Positions 45,919 to 58,035 are shown, numbered from the stretch's first letter. The stretch: 64,000 bases of DNA from Botryotinia globosa (GCA_014898425.1 RCSZ01000006.1:186001-250000), one strand, 5' to 3'. Notes: generated by a model from the letters alone, not told the origin. Made by a program: numbers and translations.

Positions 45919-46825
45919 ATTTCTCATTTTGATTGAATCATCAGCTCTTTTGCTTGGATTTTTAGCGTACACTTGGTAAATTAGGCTGGATCGTTTTAGA
46001 TAGATATCACGCTAGAATGAATGAAGATCGATGAATTTCAATATCATGTGGTTTTTAAAATTCAAATGATGATTAGTGATGCCAGTGAGTTGATGTGAGG
46101 CTAGTTTCCGGGTTATCGAATGGGGTTATGGGTGGTGGAAATCCTCGGGGTAGACAGAGTAAGGGGAAGGGTGAAGAAGAGGAGGAGGAGGCGGGCTTGA
46201 GTGTTAGTTTGGGGGATATAGATACAAATCATTAGCTTTTTATTTGAATGAAAATCTATAATAAGTTTATTAAATTATTTATTAATAGCTTATTAATTAA
46301 GAGATATTTTGATGATTAATATATATATATAATATGATTTTATATTATAAAATTAAATTATTATATAATTATATAATAATATCTTTATTAAATTGATTTA
46401 TAATTAATAGGATAAAATTAAATAAAATCAAGTGGAAGTATATAAAAGATTATTATTGAATTAATTAAATTTAATTGAATTTTTTTAATTTTTTTTATAA
46501 TATTCAATTTAAATCGATCTTATTCATAAGTATAGAAAATATTAGAATTTTATTATAAATTATACGAACCTAGAATATTCTTCGAGGAAAATCTAAAAAA
46601 AAGGGTGTAATTTCATCTTAATTTAGTTTAGTTTTTATAAATTAACTTCAATTTAATTCTTATTATATATATTCGATTTATTCCTAAACTTAAACTGACT
46701 AGATCTGTCAAGCTTACAAGGTTATAGGGTTCAATAAGACATGTGAGGTTACATAATGAAAGGCCTTTGGACCTATTTCATATCTCGAATTCTTTTATAT
46801 TTCGAAAAGTTTCAAAGATCTATTA
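45919..46825. other. 3' region followed by AT-rich block
   Basis: Downstream of the dehydrogenase, composition becomes extremely A+T rich from about 46240 to 46700. No frame or matching inverted ends were found, so it may be a further degraded element into or beside which the foldback copy inserted. Confidence 0.4.
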
Positions 46826-47622
46826 AGTCGACCACCCTACTTTCGGGCCACCCCTTTTTCGGGCTACCCTTTTATATCAAAAATCACTTTTTTAATCTAT
46901 TAATATCTCTATCAATATTGAATATAATTTAATTAAAATTTATATATATATAATTTAAACTATTCTAGGCTAATATTAGAATTTTTAGAATTTTAGGATT
47001 TTTCTGGATTGAGATTTAAAGCTTTAAAATATCGATTTTTGAATTAACATAGGAATTATATATAAATTTCAAACTTTAATATAATCTTTAATATTTTTTC
47101 AATGATAATTATTAAAACAAAATTATATATCTTTTTGAAAAATTCAAATCTCAATCTATATAAAAAGAAATTAAAAAAAATTAAAAAAAATGAATAAATA
47201 TAAAAATATAATAATGAATTAAAAACAGTATAAATAATCTCTGTAATTTTGAGGGTATTCTTTTAAATATTTATTTATAAGTGATTTTTTTTTTAAGTTT
47301 TTTCAAATTGAATATCTCATAAATTGATAATAAAATTTTATAATTTATTTTTAGCTATTTTTCCTCAAAATTTATTTTAGATTTTATAAAATTTTAAATT
47401 TGTATATAATTTATATGTAAATTAAAAATCGATATTTTGAAGCCTCAGAAATCGATCCACAAAAATCCGAAAATTCTAAAAATTCTAACATAAACTTAAA
47501 ATAGTTTAAATTATATAAAGATAAATTTTTATCAAATTATATTTAATATTGATAGAGATATCAATAGATTAAAAAAGTGATTTTCGGTGTAAAAGGGTGG
47601 CCCGAAAGATGGGTATTCGACT
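46826..47622. mobile_element. Foldback element copy 2
   Basis: A 797-bp element flanked by TA (46824-46825 and 47623-47624). The left end reads AGTCGACCACCCTACTTTCG, and the interior aligns with copy 1 at 20246-21060 over its whole length with many transitions. The right arm lacks one of the two GGGCCACC-type sub-repeats that copy 1 keeps, a short deletion of about 15 bp. No coding frame. Confidence 0.75.
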
Positions 47623-47624
47623 TA

Positions 47625-48084
47625 CCTCAGGTCCTTATATTAAAAATAATTCGCTACCTATAAATTGTATATTTTTTATAATCTAAAAGAATTAATGAGA
47701 GATCTTTGTGCTATAATATACTAAATTGATTCATTGCTATTGTCTATTCTAACAAGATCTTCCTGTTGGTTCGAGAAGGATACGGAAGACGTAGCACCCA
47801 CATATAATGTAGGTTCTGTATGTCTAATTGTATTCTATCTAAAGAGCTAGCTAAGTGGGAAAGTAGTAGGCCTTATATAGGCGCTACTGAAAGAGCTAGT
47901 CTCTTTCGCATCCGCTTAATCCTTTCAATACAGTAGCCTTTGTATTGGGGTCATTTTCTTGAAGTGAATTCCCTATATGTGAATTCCCTTGTTCACACAC
48001 TTCCACTATTATAATAATAATAATTATTATTATTATTATTATATATAACCTCCAATAGTTTGGATTTCTCCAGATCATTACTAT
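47625..48084. other. Intergenic with degraded sequence and microsatellite
   Basis: The stretch 47764-48006 starts TGTTGG and has a TATATAGG motif, faintly reminiscent of a solo LTR, but no target duplication or matching second copy is visible. Confidence 0.3.
48008..48044. repeat. TTA/TAA microsatellite
   Basis: (TAA)n followed directly by (TTA)n, so the tract is itself a small inverted repeat. It lies about 40 bp downstream of the stop of the next gene (minus strand). Confidence 0.8.
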
Positions 48085-49092
48085 TTAATTTCCGGAAAGA
48101 AGGGGTTGGTTTGCACCTTGGCCGCCGGTACCACCGCTACCTCCCCCGAATGAACCCCCGAGCCCACCAGCTCTCCCACACACATCATCATCATCATCGT
48201 CCTCATCCGGCAGACTCCAGTTACCGAGGACCGTAGTCCAGAGCCTATCTTCCTCTTCCTCATCCTCATCCTCTTCAAAAGCGACATCCTCCCCCGCCGC
48301 AATCCGCTTCGCGATGCGCAAACGGGCCATCCCCTTAACAATCTTGGCATCGGCTTTCTTTGCCGCCTCGCGCTTAAGGTGCCCAGCTTTTCTTCTGTGT
48401 GCCTTGCGGCGCTCATTTTGCTTCTGGCGCTGCTCCTCCATCTGCGCCGGCGTGGGTGCTGCATACACCAATATGATTAGCCTGGTTCTTTCTCATCGCG
48501 AGGGATGAATAAATCCTCTTACCTTTCTTTGGTCTATATGTTAGACCGGAAAACATGCTGGAACCAAGGCCCGCAGAACCGCCCGCAAGATCTCTTTCTC
48601 CCTCCTCACCTTCACGATCATTACCCCCCACCCAAAAACCACCAGTGCCAGAAGGGTTATGTGCCGGAGCACCAAGTCTTTCCTCTTCCTCTTCTTCTCC
48701 CTCTCTCATCCTCGACTCTTCTTGCTCTGTCATAGTAGCATTTGTTAGTATAATGAGGACAACTGTGCAAGCTCCCAGGCACATCATGATAATCATGGAT
48801 CAATTTGAGACATTTATAGATATTAACATGTCCAGCTATGAACATATCTCAAGCATTGCACATTGAAGAATGATACACCAACTGCATGGTTTCATCAAAG
48901 CGCATAGTGCTATGAAGGAGGTTCTACAATGCGCAAGTGAGTGAGTAACTTACCCCTTTCTGCTCGTACAGCAGCAGTATGTGCTGCGATTGCAGCCAAC
49001 CTTTTTCTCTCCGCCCTAGCTCTTTCGGCTCTCAACTCGTTATTTGCCCTGTTTGCCTTGGGCTTAAATCGCGGTTCTTTCTTTGGAGGCAT
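48085..49092 (-). CDS. Orphan charged protein A, 238 aa
   Basis: Three exons: 49092-48954, 48726-48523 and 48458-48085 (introns 48727-48953 and 48459-48522); the phases join exactly. The start is MPPKKEPRFKPKANRANNEL, strongly basic, followed by Ala/Arg-rich helix (ERARAERKRLAAIAAH). Exon 2 is acidic then Gly-rich (REGEEEEEERLGAPAHNPSG). Exon 3 has another basic helix (KQNERRKAHRRKAGHLKREA), then acidic FEEDEDEEEEDR and a Gly-rich tail (GGSFGGGSGGTGGQGANQPL). No domain, signal peptide or membrane segment is recognised. The basic helices could bind nucleic acid or chromatin, but that is only inference. The layout matches the genes at 51337 and 56476. Confidence 0.65.
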
Positions 49093-51336
49093 GATTGATC
49101 GTATTGCTAGCAAACTACGAGCGAGCAAGCGAGCGAGCAAGTGGATATCGAAATTTAGTTTGACGCGGTAAATTCGATAAATTGGAAGTGTGCGCAGAGG
49201 GAGTAGTTGCTTGTAAGTCGCGTGAATTTTTTTACATCCGATATTCATAATTCGCTCGTCTACATTAGACGATAGCTTCAACTCAGTATGGTACAATATA
49301 ATCTGTTGCCTAAGAGACGCGGTCTAGTCCTTTGAGTAATCAATACACTGTTCACTTGTTTTAACAGCCCTTATTGTTATTATTCATGGACATCTTTGAA
49401 TACCGCCTTGAGTAATACTTCAAGACTGACGTGCACCAGCTACATAGCGGCATTCTATCAACATTGGTTCTTGTAGCAATGACCACCAAGCATCAATCAC
49501 CAAGAGGAAGGCTCAGAATAAAGCCGTTCTCCAATTCTATATTTTCACAACCTTTCACTTTAGCTTCATCAACACTGCCGGTCTGGAACTCGTCATCGCA
49601 GATTTATCCGAACAGAAAACATGCTACCACATAAAGTAGAACCTTCCTACCGCTCAGTATCCCACTCACCCTCCCTCCAAAGCCCACAAATCCCATAAGG
49701 AATATAATTGAAATGTTGCCAACTATCAACGCACACTAGGCTCTCCAGTAGACCAGTCGATCTTCCGAATTCGAAACCCCCCGACTATCTGCCACTACGC
49801 CGCTCTCAGTCAACAGATAGCGCACGCAGCAGAAGTCGCGCGCGCCTTCAACAATCTCCATTATCATCGCGGATATGGGTACTGCGTAACCTCCGCAGCT
49901 GTTGGGTATTGAGATATGCTGAGTAGACGGTTGGGAAGTCTTTGAGCTATAACAACAGGATAGATACATAGGCTCAACAATGTGGTTTGGGGTAGGAAGA
50001 GAGACTTCCGGGAGTTTGTATGTAAGTAAGGGTCTGAGCAGGAGTAATCGTTAAAATAAGGCCGGGACCCGGTTTGCAGGTGTCTTATTTGATTTTGCTA
50101 CCATTACTTTGGCGGCCGGTCTTTTGCGACTGTATTTCTCCACTTTAGGAAGTTATTTGGATATAAACACTCATCATCTACCCATCTCTTTTTGATAGAT
50201 TCTTTCCTCCTTGAATCTTATGCGCGATATTTGTAGTTCTGAGTAAGCAGGTGGGGTTTTGTCTAAACTTATTAGAATACAAGAGATAACGCTACCTCAT
50301 CGCCAATCGATTACAACTGCTCTCAGCGTTAAATTTGTTCGACCACCAACAGCATGAAGCACTTCGCCCATCTCCAGCATGTCGAAGGATGTTCTATCTT
50401 GTCATATGCTATCCCACCACTTCCTCAAATAGATTCTTGTGCTATTGGAATAAATCTCCGTGAGCCTATCTACAGTGACTTTACTCTTGCCATCAATACC
50501 TATGAGCTACGTGCAGCTATCCAGATGCTTCTTCGATAGTATGATACCACAGCCACTTTCCGAAGTTATTCCATCACCCAACCACATCCGAAAGCTGAAG
50601 GTGAATTATAAATATCCCTCGGCACCTATCAACCACCAACAAAGATTTCCACACCTCGCTTAATTCATAAATACATATATCCGATGCTTTAGCTAACCCT
50701 CAACAAATGACATGATCGCGGTCGCAGGCTTTAGTGTAGTGGGTAGCATACGTGATTATACCTGTTCTGGGGGGATACAGAAAACAGGCTCACACCTGTT
50801 TTCTGAAGGAGCCATCTTTGGATTGGTGGGCGTCTGCCTACCGCGTAGTGGATTCAATTCTACCGAGGTGACCGCTGACAGATGCCACATTTACGAAATG
50901 AAGTCCGTACTTGTGTGCCTTGATTCTGGTCGAGTGTTCCCGAGATACTTCTTTGTGGGCCGTAACGATATCTTTAACTTTTTTTTTACTTTTTACTTTT
51001 TACTTTTTTTTTTGATGCTTGTTTGCATGGCTCAGCCTCGTAGGATCGCTGAATACTCATCAATGATTCATGTCTGTCCAGAAATTCAAACAGTTCAACA
51101 ATAGTGGTTTAATTTAACTTTAATGCATTTGATTTCAATTCACTGAAGGAAATGCGATATGAGGTTCCCTTCACAGAGCCCACAGACATTGTAAATGATA
51201 CGTGTCTATTTTTATGTTCTTCGGTCTAGATCTCTCTGCCTGAATTATACATATCAGATGCTTAATGTATGATAGACATATAAATAATTTGGAATTAATC
51301 GGTGACAGAGAAGCGCGACAACTACAAAAAGAAGAT
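49093..51336. other. 2.2-kb intergenic region
   Basis: Short frames occur (49431-49634, 49708-49926, 50354-50539, 50712-51104), but none has domain content or joinable exons. A strong hairpin lies at 50778-50805. Confidence 0.35.
50778..50805. other. Perfect 11-bp hairpin (CAGAAAACAGG)
   Basis: CAGAAAACAGG, a 6-base loop, then CCTGTTTTCTG. It lies about 40 bp after TAGTGTAGTGG, which matches a Pol III A-box consensus. T-runs follow about 200 bp further on (near 50980). It may be a structured transcript or a relic of a tRNA-derived repeat; evidence is weak. Confidence 0.3.
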
Positions 51337-51900
51337 CTACCGAATAGGAATTTCCCAAGTACTTCCAACTCTGCGACCTCCTCTTTGTTTATCGTCGTTT
51401 CGTTCCTTATCCTCGTTCTGATCCTGCAGTATATCCATCGCCTTATCGAAGTTGTTATTGGGATCTTCATCTTCCCCCTCCTCATCCGCCTTCAAAACAA
51501 CGTCACCGTTAGTCTCCGCATCCTTCGAATTCAAGGCTGCGAGTTTTGCGAGCCCGTTCTGATTGTGGTAATCCTGGCGTATTCTCGCAGCGATCGCAGA
51601 TCGAGCCGCAATATTCTTAGAAATTTTCCCTGTTTGTGGGATCGTATTAGCAGACGACCGATGATGGATGTGATATGCGTTAGCAATAACTATGACGTGA
51701 CGAAAGACTCCTCTCCAAGAGATTGAGAAATGCGTGAGGTGGCTACTAGAAATGCAAAAGTCCTTACCTTTTGATTTATCCTTCTCTACAAAGCAATGAT
51801 TTGTTAGCCATCCATCTCTGTGGGCAACGGAAGCCAGGAACGTATCAAGATTAGATAAACATACTATTTTTACAATTCTCTGAAAGCTGTGCTTCGACAT
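51337..51900 (-). CDS. Orphan charged protein B, 114 aa
   Basis: Three exons: 51900-51865, 51783-51768 (only 16 nt) and 51629-51337, giving 345 nt in frame. The predicted start is MSKHSFQRIVKI, then KDKSKG across the micro-exon, then KISKNIAARSAIAARIRQDY. The C-terminal half is acidic with Asn/Asp-rich text (ADEEGEDEDPNNNFDKAMDI), then RNDDKQRGGRRVGSTWEIPI. The same basic-helix-then-acidic order is seen in the proteins at 48085 and 56476. No recognised domain. The micro-exon relies on an AG two bases after another AG; a longer exon 2 would break the frame, so the model is uncertain. Confidence 0.5.
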   Translation of the reverse strand: MSKHSFQRIVKIVCLSNLDTFLASVAHRDGWLTNHCFVEKDKSKGKDFCISSSHLTHFSISWRGVFRHVIVIANAYHIHHRSSANTIPQTGKISKNIAARSAIAARIRQDYHNQNGLAKLAALNSKDAETNGDVVLKADEEGEDEDPNNNFDKAMDILQDQNEDKERNDDKQRGGRRVGSTWEIPIR

Positions 51901-52112
51901 GAGGAGCATTGCGGTGCGATATCTTCTCTCTTTTCTTATCCTAATTTATATAAGGCGGCATGATTTTAATGATAAACTCAGAAATAAGGAACTAGCTGCT
52001 AACTCGGGTAGTCTTCTCGCTGTCGCACACTTGTAGAGATATCTAAAGCTTTTTAAAAGAGTGCAAGAATCAAAGATCTATTTATGAGTGCTCGGGCCAG
52101 TTCCACGTCTGG

Positions 52113-52595
52113 TCAAAGAATCAGTTCACATGGTTCAGTGAATATGTTGATACCCGCGCCAACGTGACTATATGAAAAGCATCCATTTGACAAAATCATA
52201 ATTACAAACCTATGCACTTCATCCTGCCCATGCCTCAGGGTATCTGGGCTTAAGATAGTATGAGAATCGCAAGAAACGGAAAGTGTCTCAAGCTTGGAAA
52301 CGGGTAAGACACTCGATCTTGGAATAACATCTCCCTCAGTCTTCAATAAGTTTTCACAAATCCATCCAAACAAAAATAACTTAATTGAACTGATGCTAAT
52401 TGATATATCTGCAGATTCCATAGATATAAATTCCCGAAAAGCCAGGTGACTTTGATTGATACCTGTCAGTGATTTAATAAGACTCGATTCAAACCCGGTA
52501 CGACCACGCAGTTCTCCTCTATCTCGAAGTTCGAACCAAAATACATTCATGATCATCTTTACTACGACTGCATATTTTACACTCCAATGATACAA
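52113..52595 (-). CDS. Uncertain hypothetical ORF, up to 160 aa
   Basis: A continuous frame on the minus strand. The likely start is MIMNVFWFELRDRGELRGRT or the upstream Met. It has plausible coding-like composition (SSVLPVSKLETLSVSCDSHT) but no recognised domain, and there is a possible GTTTGT donor inside near the C-terminus. It could be a gene fragment. The intervals 51901-52112 and 52596-52833 show no other gene. Confidence 0.25.
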   Translation of the reverse strand: MYHWSVKYAVVVKMIMNVFWFELRDRGELRGRTGFESSLIKSLTGINQSHLAFREFISMESADISISISSIKLFLFGWICENLLKTEGDVIPRSSVLPVSKLETLSVSCDSHTILSPDTLRHGQDEVHRFVIMILSNGCFSYSHVGAGINIFTEPCELIL

Positions 52596-52833
52596 TTGGC
52601 AGACAAGAAGAGGCGCTTAGGAGATATTAGAATAGGTACGGAAAGCAAGGCACATGAATACCAGAGTTGCGAGAATAGGATAAATGCTAGAGATATCGAT
52701 AATAGCGCAGGAGACAAGACTCCTAAAATGCCGATTATTTAGTTTATTTCATCCTTGAGTAATGCAAGAAGCAATCTTAATCATTCAAATCAGTTCTCTG
52801 CAGATTGTTCACCTATTCGTATGAGCATGCTTA

Positions 52834-53211
52834 GGGCCCGTTTGGATTCTTTTTTTAATTTATTAATAAAATCATTTGTTGATTAATAATTTAATTTGAA
52901 TAAACTCTAAATTTATAAATCTACAAAATATAGAGTAACAAATGTTGATAGATATTATTAAATGCTAATAAAAGTTGTATTACAGATTTGATAAAGCTTA
53001 ACAAGATTATCATATAAATTTTCAAAATTTATAAATTCATATTTTGTAACTTTTTATAACTCAATATAAGTATTCGATTTATTACTTTTTTTCAATTTTA
53101 TTATCAATATAAATTATTGAATGATATTCGTATTCAATAAATGTTTATTTAGATTTACATTATCAACAAAAATAGCTTTACATTGCCTAAAAAATCGATC
53201 CGAATAAGCCC
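52834..53211. mobile_element. PIF/Harbinger-like MITE, TTA target duplication
   Basis: A 378-bp AT-rich element. The left end is GGGCCCGTTTGGATTC and the right end, read inward, is GGGCTTATTCGGATC, a degenerate inverted repeat starting GGGC. It is flanked by TTA at 52831-52833 and 53212-53214. A 3-bp TTA/TAA duplication with GG-starting ends is the hallmark of PIF/Harbinger (Tourist-like) elements. Non-coding. Confidence 0.6.
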
Positions 53212-53214
53212 TTA

Positions 53215-56200
53215 GATTTATGTTCGGTCTGTCAAAGAAACTCAACTGCACAATATTCACCCGCAGGTTACTTTTTGGTTCTGTCTTCTTGATAAATAAT
53301 TTCAAAGTCAAAAGATAGAGGGTATAAATGTGGAACTTTACTTCTTGGTTAGGTCTTGATTGGGGGAGAGGGGCAACGCAACAACGCATAGCATGTTCTG
53401 AAATTCGTAGTAAAAGGTCATTCTTGATTCCAATCTATCTGGTCATCGATCTGAAGCTCACTATTATTGTTCATGTCGAGGTAGATCGATGACATGTAGT
53501 TGATAGAAGCTTTATGATCTAGGGGAGTATGTAAGCAAGTGGGTCTCTAGACACGAGCTGCAAGATCACCTCATCATCACCTCGAAAACAATCCTTCTGG
53601 AAATGCTTCATTGTGGTTGAGGTCAGCCATATACATATCACTTGAGACGGCCACTTCATCAATGATACACTTCTCTCGCGTTCCTTGGCCACTTCGAACC
53701 TCCGTGCCTGCGCGTGGAGTTGTTAGTGTTTCTTACCGGAGGCCAATCCTGAACAAACAACGTAACTGCGACGCAGGTCTGGTGCACTTGGTAGCATGGG
53801 TAAGAAGCTTCAAGGATCGTAGAAAACTCTGCGTTTTATGCGAGAAAGTCATTTATTGGTTCATCCATCAAGACTTTTGGGAGAAATGGAAGCAGCGGCT
53901 GGATTCCTGCTAGTACTCATGATACCCGTTTCATCATGCATTTCCGTATCTTCATTCGTGTCTGGCTGTATATCTTGCATCTTTCTAGCTAGTAGGTTAA
54001 TAGATTAGCTATGTCTTTGTAGTGTCCTGTCTATCTTTAAATCTCACCATCTACTTTTTGTTTATGCTTCTTCTTTTTTCTCTACGATCTTCCTTCCGAC
54101 GCTCCCATACAACGGGATCATTGCTTCTCGTTCTCGTCATTGTGATTGAATTTTTGTTGTGAGAATTTATCCTTGGGATAGGAGTATTGATTTGTGCCAG
54201 AGAGTTGATGGTGAGTTGGAAGAGTTCTCAAAGTTTGAGATTTGAAACTCTCCGATGTTATTTGTGTAAGCAAGATTATGGCCTTCCGACTAGCTAGATC
54301 GGGAAGCTCAATTCGCTGAATCAGCAGCCGTTTCGTCCCATTCTAATCGTCCCAGTGTTTGATGGGAAATTGAACAGTCAACGACTTTCATCTATACTTT
54401 CCAACACTCTCTTTCTTAATGTTTGGGGATGACTGGAATATCGTGCAGAAATACGTGGATATGTCTAAACCCCATAGACGCAATGCATAGTTAGCATAGC
54501 ATTACTAGCTCTAGGTAGACCAAGTCGATTGTGAATTTACTACTATTACTACTACTACTTAAGACTCACGCCGCACATGATAAGCATACATTCTTAATAC
54601 TATCTAGTCATACAATAATTATAAATCAATAGACATTATTATCTAACATCTAAAAATTCATTTACGAAATAAACTTAATTCCTTGAATCTTTCTTGGCAA
54701 TCTAGAGATCAATGTCCATTGAAGTATAAACTCCATTGAATTCAATACCAAATCTTATTAATCTCCAAGGCTTTTTTTCTCGATTGTTTAAATCTTTTCT
54801 TGAGCATCACTATCATTGTTGAGCGTTAGAAGTTGAATAGAATGCTCAGTGCTCTGATGTGTGAATCACTTTAATTTTCATTTCTCTTCATACCCACAGG
54901 ATAAAATTTTATTGTGATATTGCAACTTTGTTAGCCATTTCATCAGTGGGAAGAAGAAGAACCAAAAAAAGACTCTCAAAGTGGAAAATTGTGCCAGTAT
55001 GAGCTTGCATTTGCCTCCAAGGGCGTGGACTTATCTATCTTTTAGTCAAAAATTCATTCGACGTTCAGACGAATTAAACAGATTTACATTTTTGTCTGAG
55101 CTTGTGACTGCGCTAAACTAGATGATCACAAATTTTGCTTTATATAGACAGAAACAAGGGAGAATCCTGTTGGTGAATATGCAAAGCGGCTGTACTGATA
55201 TCCGTTTAGCATTGGCTCCAACCGGCTAAGCGAGAGCGAGGTGGGGACCCGATGACTAAGCCGTCTAATCCATTTTCAAACATCTTGGAAGAAGGTACGA
55301 ATTGAAAGATCTGAGGATCTCTAGACTCAGAAAATTAGACAAATATATGTACAAATAGATGGATGGTGACTTGAGATATTGAGTGTTTTATGACGCATCG
55401 ATCAGATTACTCACCATCTTTCTTTTCTTATGAATCACTTAGCGAGATCTAGAGCATTTCACGCTCTAGCTTGAGCCAAATTGTCAATTCATGGGTCAAA
55501 TTATGACGTCTGGAGAGATCTACTAGGTTTTAAGCTTATTCATATGGGATGACCTGAAACTAAATTATGAAACACAGAGCAACAGGCATATTGGCCTTAT
55601 TACGGGTGTTTAGACAATTGGATCTGGGGTCCTTGTAAGAGAGTTAAAAAAATTGATTATAAAGAAGAGAACAAGGACGATAGTTGCCATTGTACTTATT
55701 TTGGTATCCAACTTCTAGTTGTTATTTGAAAAGCAATTGCGACTATTAAATCCAGGTTATACGCCTAATACGTGGAATCCACTTGAATCGTTTGAGAAGG
55801 TGTAGATGCAAGCCCAGAAGAATTCATTCTGTTTAATTTCACAAATAAGTTTCTTAATTGGGACCACACCTAAATCTCGGTCTTACCAACCACGTTCTCT
55901 TCATATATATCAACACTACGCTCGGTCGATATCCATTTCATTCATATGTTCTTACCTTACAACGTGCTGGTGACTTCCATTCTCTTCTTTGAAGCATTTA
56001 GCACCCTATCAAAATCTCTGTATGGGTAAGAGAGAACTCTTACTACTACTCTAAAGCTACTTTTTTGAGAGGATGACTACCAGATGATGACTACATCCTA
56101 GATGTTGCGTATTTGACTCCAAACACATTCTCCTCTGGTGTAAAGCGGGATACATTGACAAAATTGAACAACCTTGATTGGCACTTGAACCGATATCATC

Positions 56201-56475
56201 TGATTGTCATAAAGTCTTCCCGAAAATCAAGCAACCACATTGTTTACCAAGTCGCGTTAAAAATAAAATACGCGCGTTCTTACTGACGTGACAAGATTTG
56301 TTGCTCTAGTGAATTCTTCTCGGCACAGCGTCCTATATCTCGAGCTCGCCCATTCCTTCCCGCGATACGAATTCTTCTCTCCTACAACCCCATCACAAAT
56401 CACAGCTTCATACCTCATCCTCCACCCCCGTCTCATTCAAGCCCCGCCGAATTCGTACCAGTACACGAAACAATC
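53215..56475. other. 3.3-kb gene-poor stretch
   Basis: No supported gene on either strand. The longest frames (53114-53389 minus, 53611-53913 plus) lack domains. Small TAC/TAT runs occur near 54537. Composition is normal, so this is not a RIP island. Confidence 0.35.
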
Positions 56476-57309
56476 ATGGATATCACAAAGGAGAAGCAGC
56501 AGCAACTGCGCGCGGCAAAAGCCCAGAAGGGAAAAAAGGCTATGAGGGAAGAACGCGGTGCAACTCGAGCTGCTCGTGGTAAGTACCTTTTGAGCTCGAA
56601 AGCTTAAAAACGAGGCATTTGTAATTGATTCTGGTGTTTAAAGTGTGCTAACGGGCTCCATGATTCCAGGTCAAGGAGCCCCAGCTGCTGTGCCAGGTGT
56701 GTCCTTTGCGACACCGTCTGCCAGCCTTCCGACCGAGCAAGAACTCGTTTTTCGACCCACAGGTAACCTTTGATTCCATTATCTCTTACTTCATGGCATT
56801 CTGAGTCTTTCGAGAATTTCCAATATGCTAACTATAGCTTTGAAACAGTCGCCCCCTCCACCACCCAAGTCTCACAAGCCGATAATGCCACTCCGCCAAC
56901 CCCAAACGCCTATCGAGCACCATTTGCCGCAAAAATCGCTGCCGTTGCAGCGAGACTTCCTAACGGACGCCACCACAAGAGAAGCAGGGTTCCCAGTCAA
57001 AATGAACGGTTGTCTCGCCGTGCTGCTTTCCGTGAGCTTACCAGCGTACCATTGGCTGTTCTTGGTCTTGGTCTCAACCTTGGGGGCACGATAGCTCCAG
57101 ATATAGTCGGCAATTGGCCGGCAGAGTTCCTCGGGGACGAGTTACTTGGAAGCGATGACGAAGAGGAAGATAATATGGAAGATGATGATGTTGAGGAAAT
57201 GGAGGATGTTCAATATGATTCCGACATATACGACAGTGATGGAAACGAATGGGCTGCGTTGGGTGTAAACATGAAAGAGGGAAAGCCCTTTCGATTGAAT
57301 TCTAGATGA
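56476..57309 (+). CDS. Orphan charged protein C, 218 aa
   Basis: Three exons: 56476-56578, 56670-56762 and 56849-57309 (introns 56579-56669 and 56763-56848), all junctions phase 1 and in frame. Exon 1 is a basic Ala/Gln/Lys helix (MDITKEKQQQLRAAKAQKGK then KAMREERGATRAARG). Exon 2 is Pro/Ala-rich (GQGAPAAVPGVSFATPSASL). Exon 3 starts with polar and basic text (RLPNGRHHKRSRVPSQNERL), passes through a hydrophobic stretch (LTSVPLAVLGLGLNLGGTIA) and ends acidic (GSDDEEEDNMEDDDVEEMED). No family recognised. The layout matches the genes at 48085 and 51337, suggesting a divergent family or convergent composition. Confidence 0.6.
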
Positions 57310-58033
57310 TATGAAGATATTCTCCACCTTTTATCAAGCTTGCCAGTGACACGTTGTGATGCTAAATCTCAAACATTCATCTAATGCCCAGAAACATCCA
57401 CAATGAAAGTAATTTTCAATCGTGAAGAGCAGCAAATGATCTACCGCATCGAATATCGAAGCTGAGTAGAGCAAAAGTGACAAACTATGTTCAGTTAGAG
57501 TGGAGCGATGAATAGACTTTCACGTGCAGCGCCATCCAGCAACTCTGTCAACCAGAATCTCTATAGAAGTAAAAATAAAACATCTTGCGAAGGAAAAAAA
57601 GATTCTTCTTAGAAGATGGGGGGGTTTCCAAAGATTGTTTGTTGATGTCGGAAGACTATCAATTATCATGGGTTTTGAACCATGTGATCACGGCATTAAA
57701 CCGTGAATTGAATTCGAGCTGTGGCTCAAGAATTGAAAGGTAGGTAGATATTGTACTAAATTGGTTTCGGAGAACATTTGAAACAGGCCCTCCTGACTCC
57801 TAGGATTGCTCCTAGAAGACGGGACTCTTCATCGCACGATTTATAACACCGAAACCAGTGTAAGGTAAGCAAATTCATTAAATGTGGCGGGGAATTTTGG
57901 GGCAATACTTATCAATAGTCCAGCACCAAGACCACTGCGCCAAAACGCATGCCAATCTTGGTACAATTGTTGTAGGTATTGTTTTGATATATAAACGATG
58001 CGCTGGGGAAGTGAATATGGAAAAAAAAAACTG
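57310..58033. other. Intergenic, about 0.7 kb
   Basis: 3' region of the preceding gene; no other gene supported. Confidence 0.4.
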
Positions 58034-58035
58034 TA

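Noticed and set aside
47764..48006. Possible solo LTR starting TGTTGG with TATATAGG
   Set aside because: No clear CA-ending terminus, target duplication or second copy.
50712..51104. 130-codon plus-strand frame (MIAVAGFSVVGSIRDYTC...)
   Set aside because: Runs through a hairpin and poly-T tract (Phe-rich FFFTFYFLLFF), lacks a domain, and the DNA looks noncoding.
53611..53913. 100-codon plus-strand frame
   Set aside because: Starts without promoter-like context and shows no family features.
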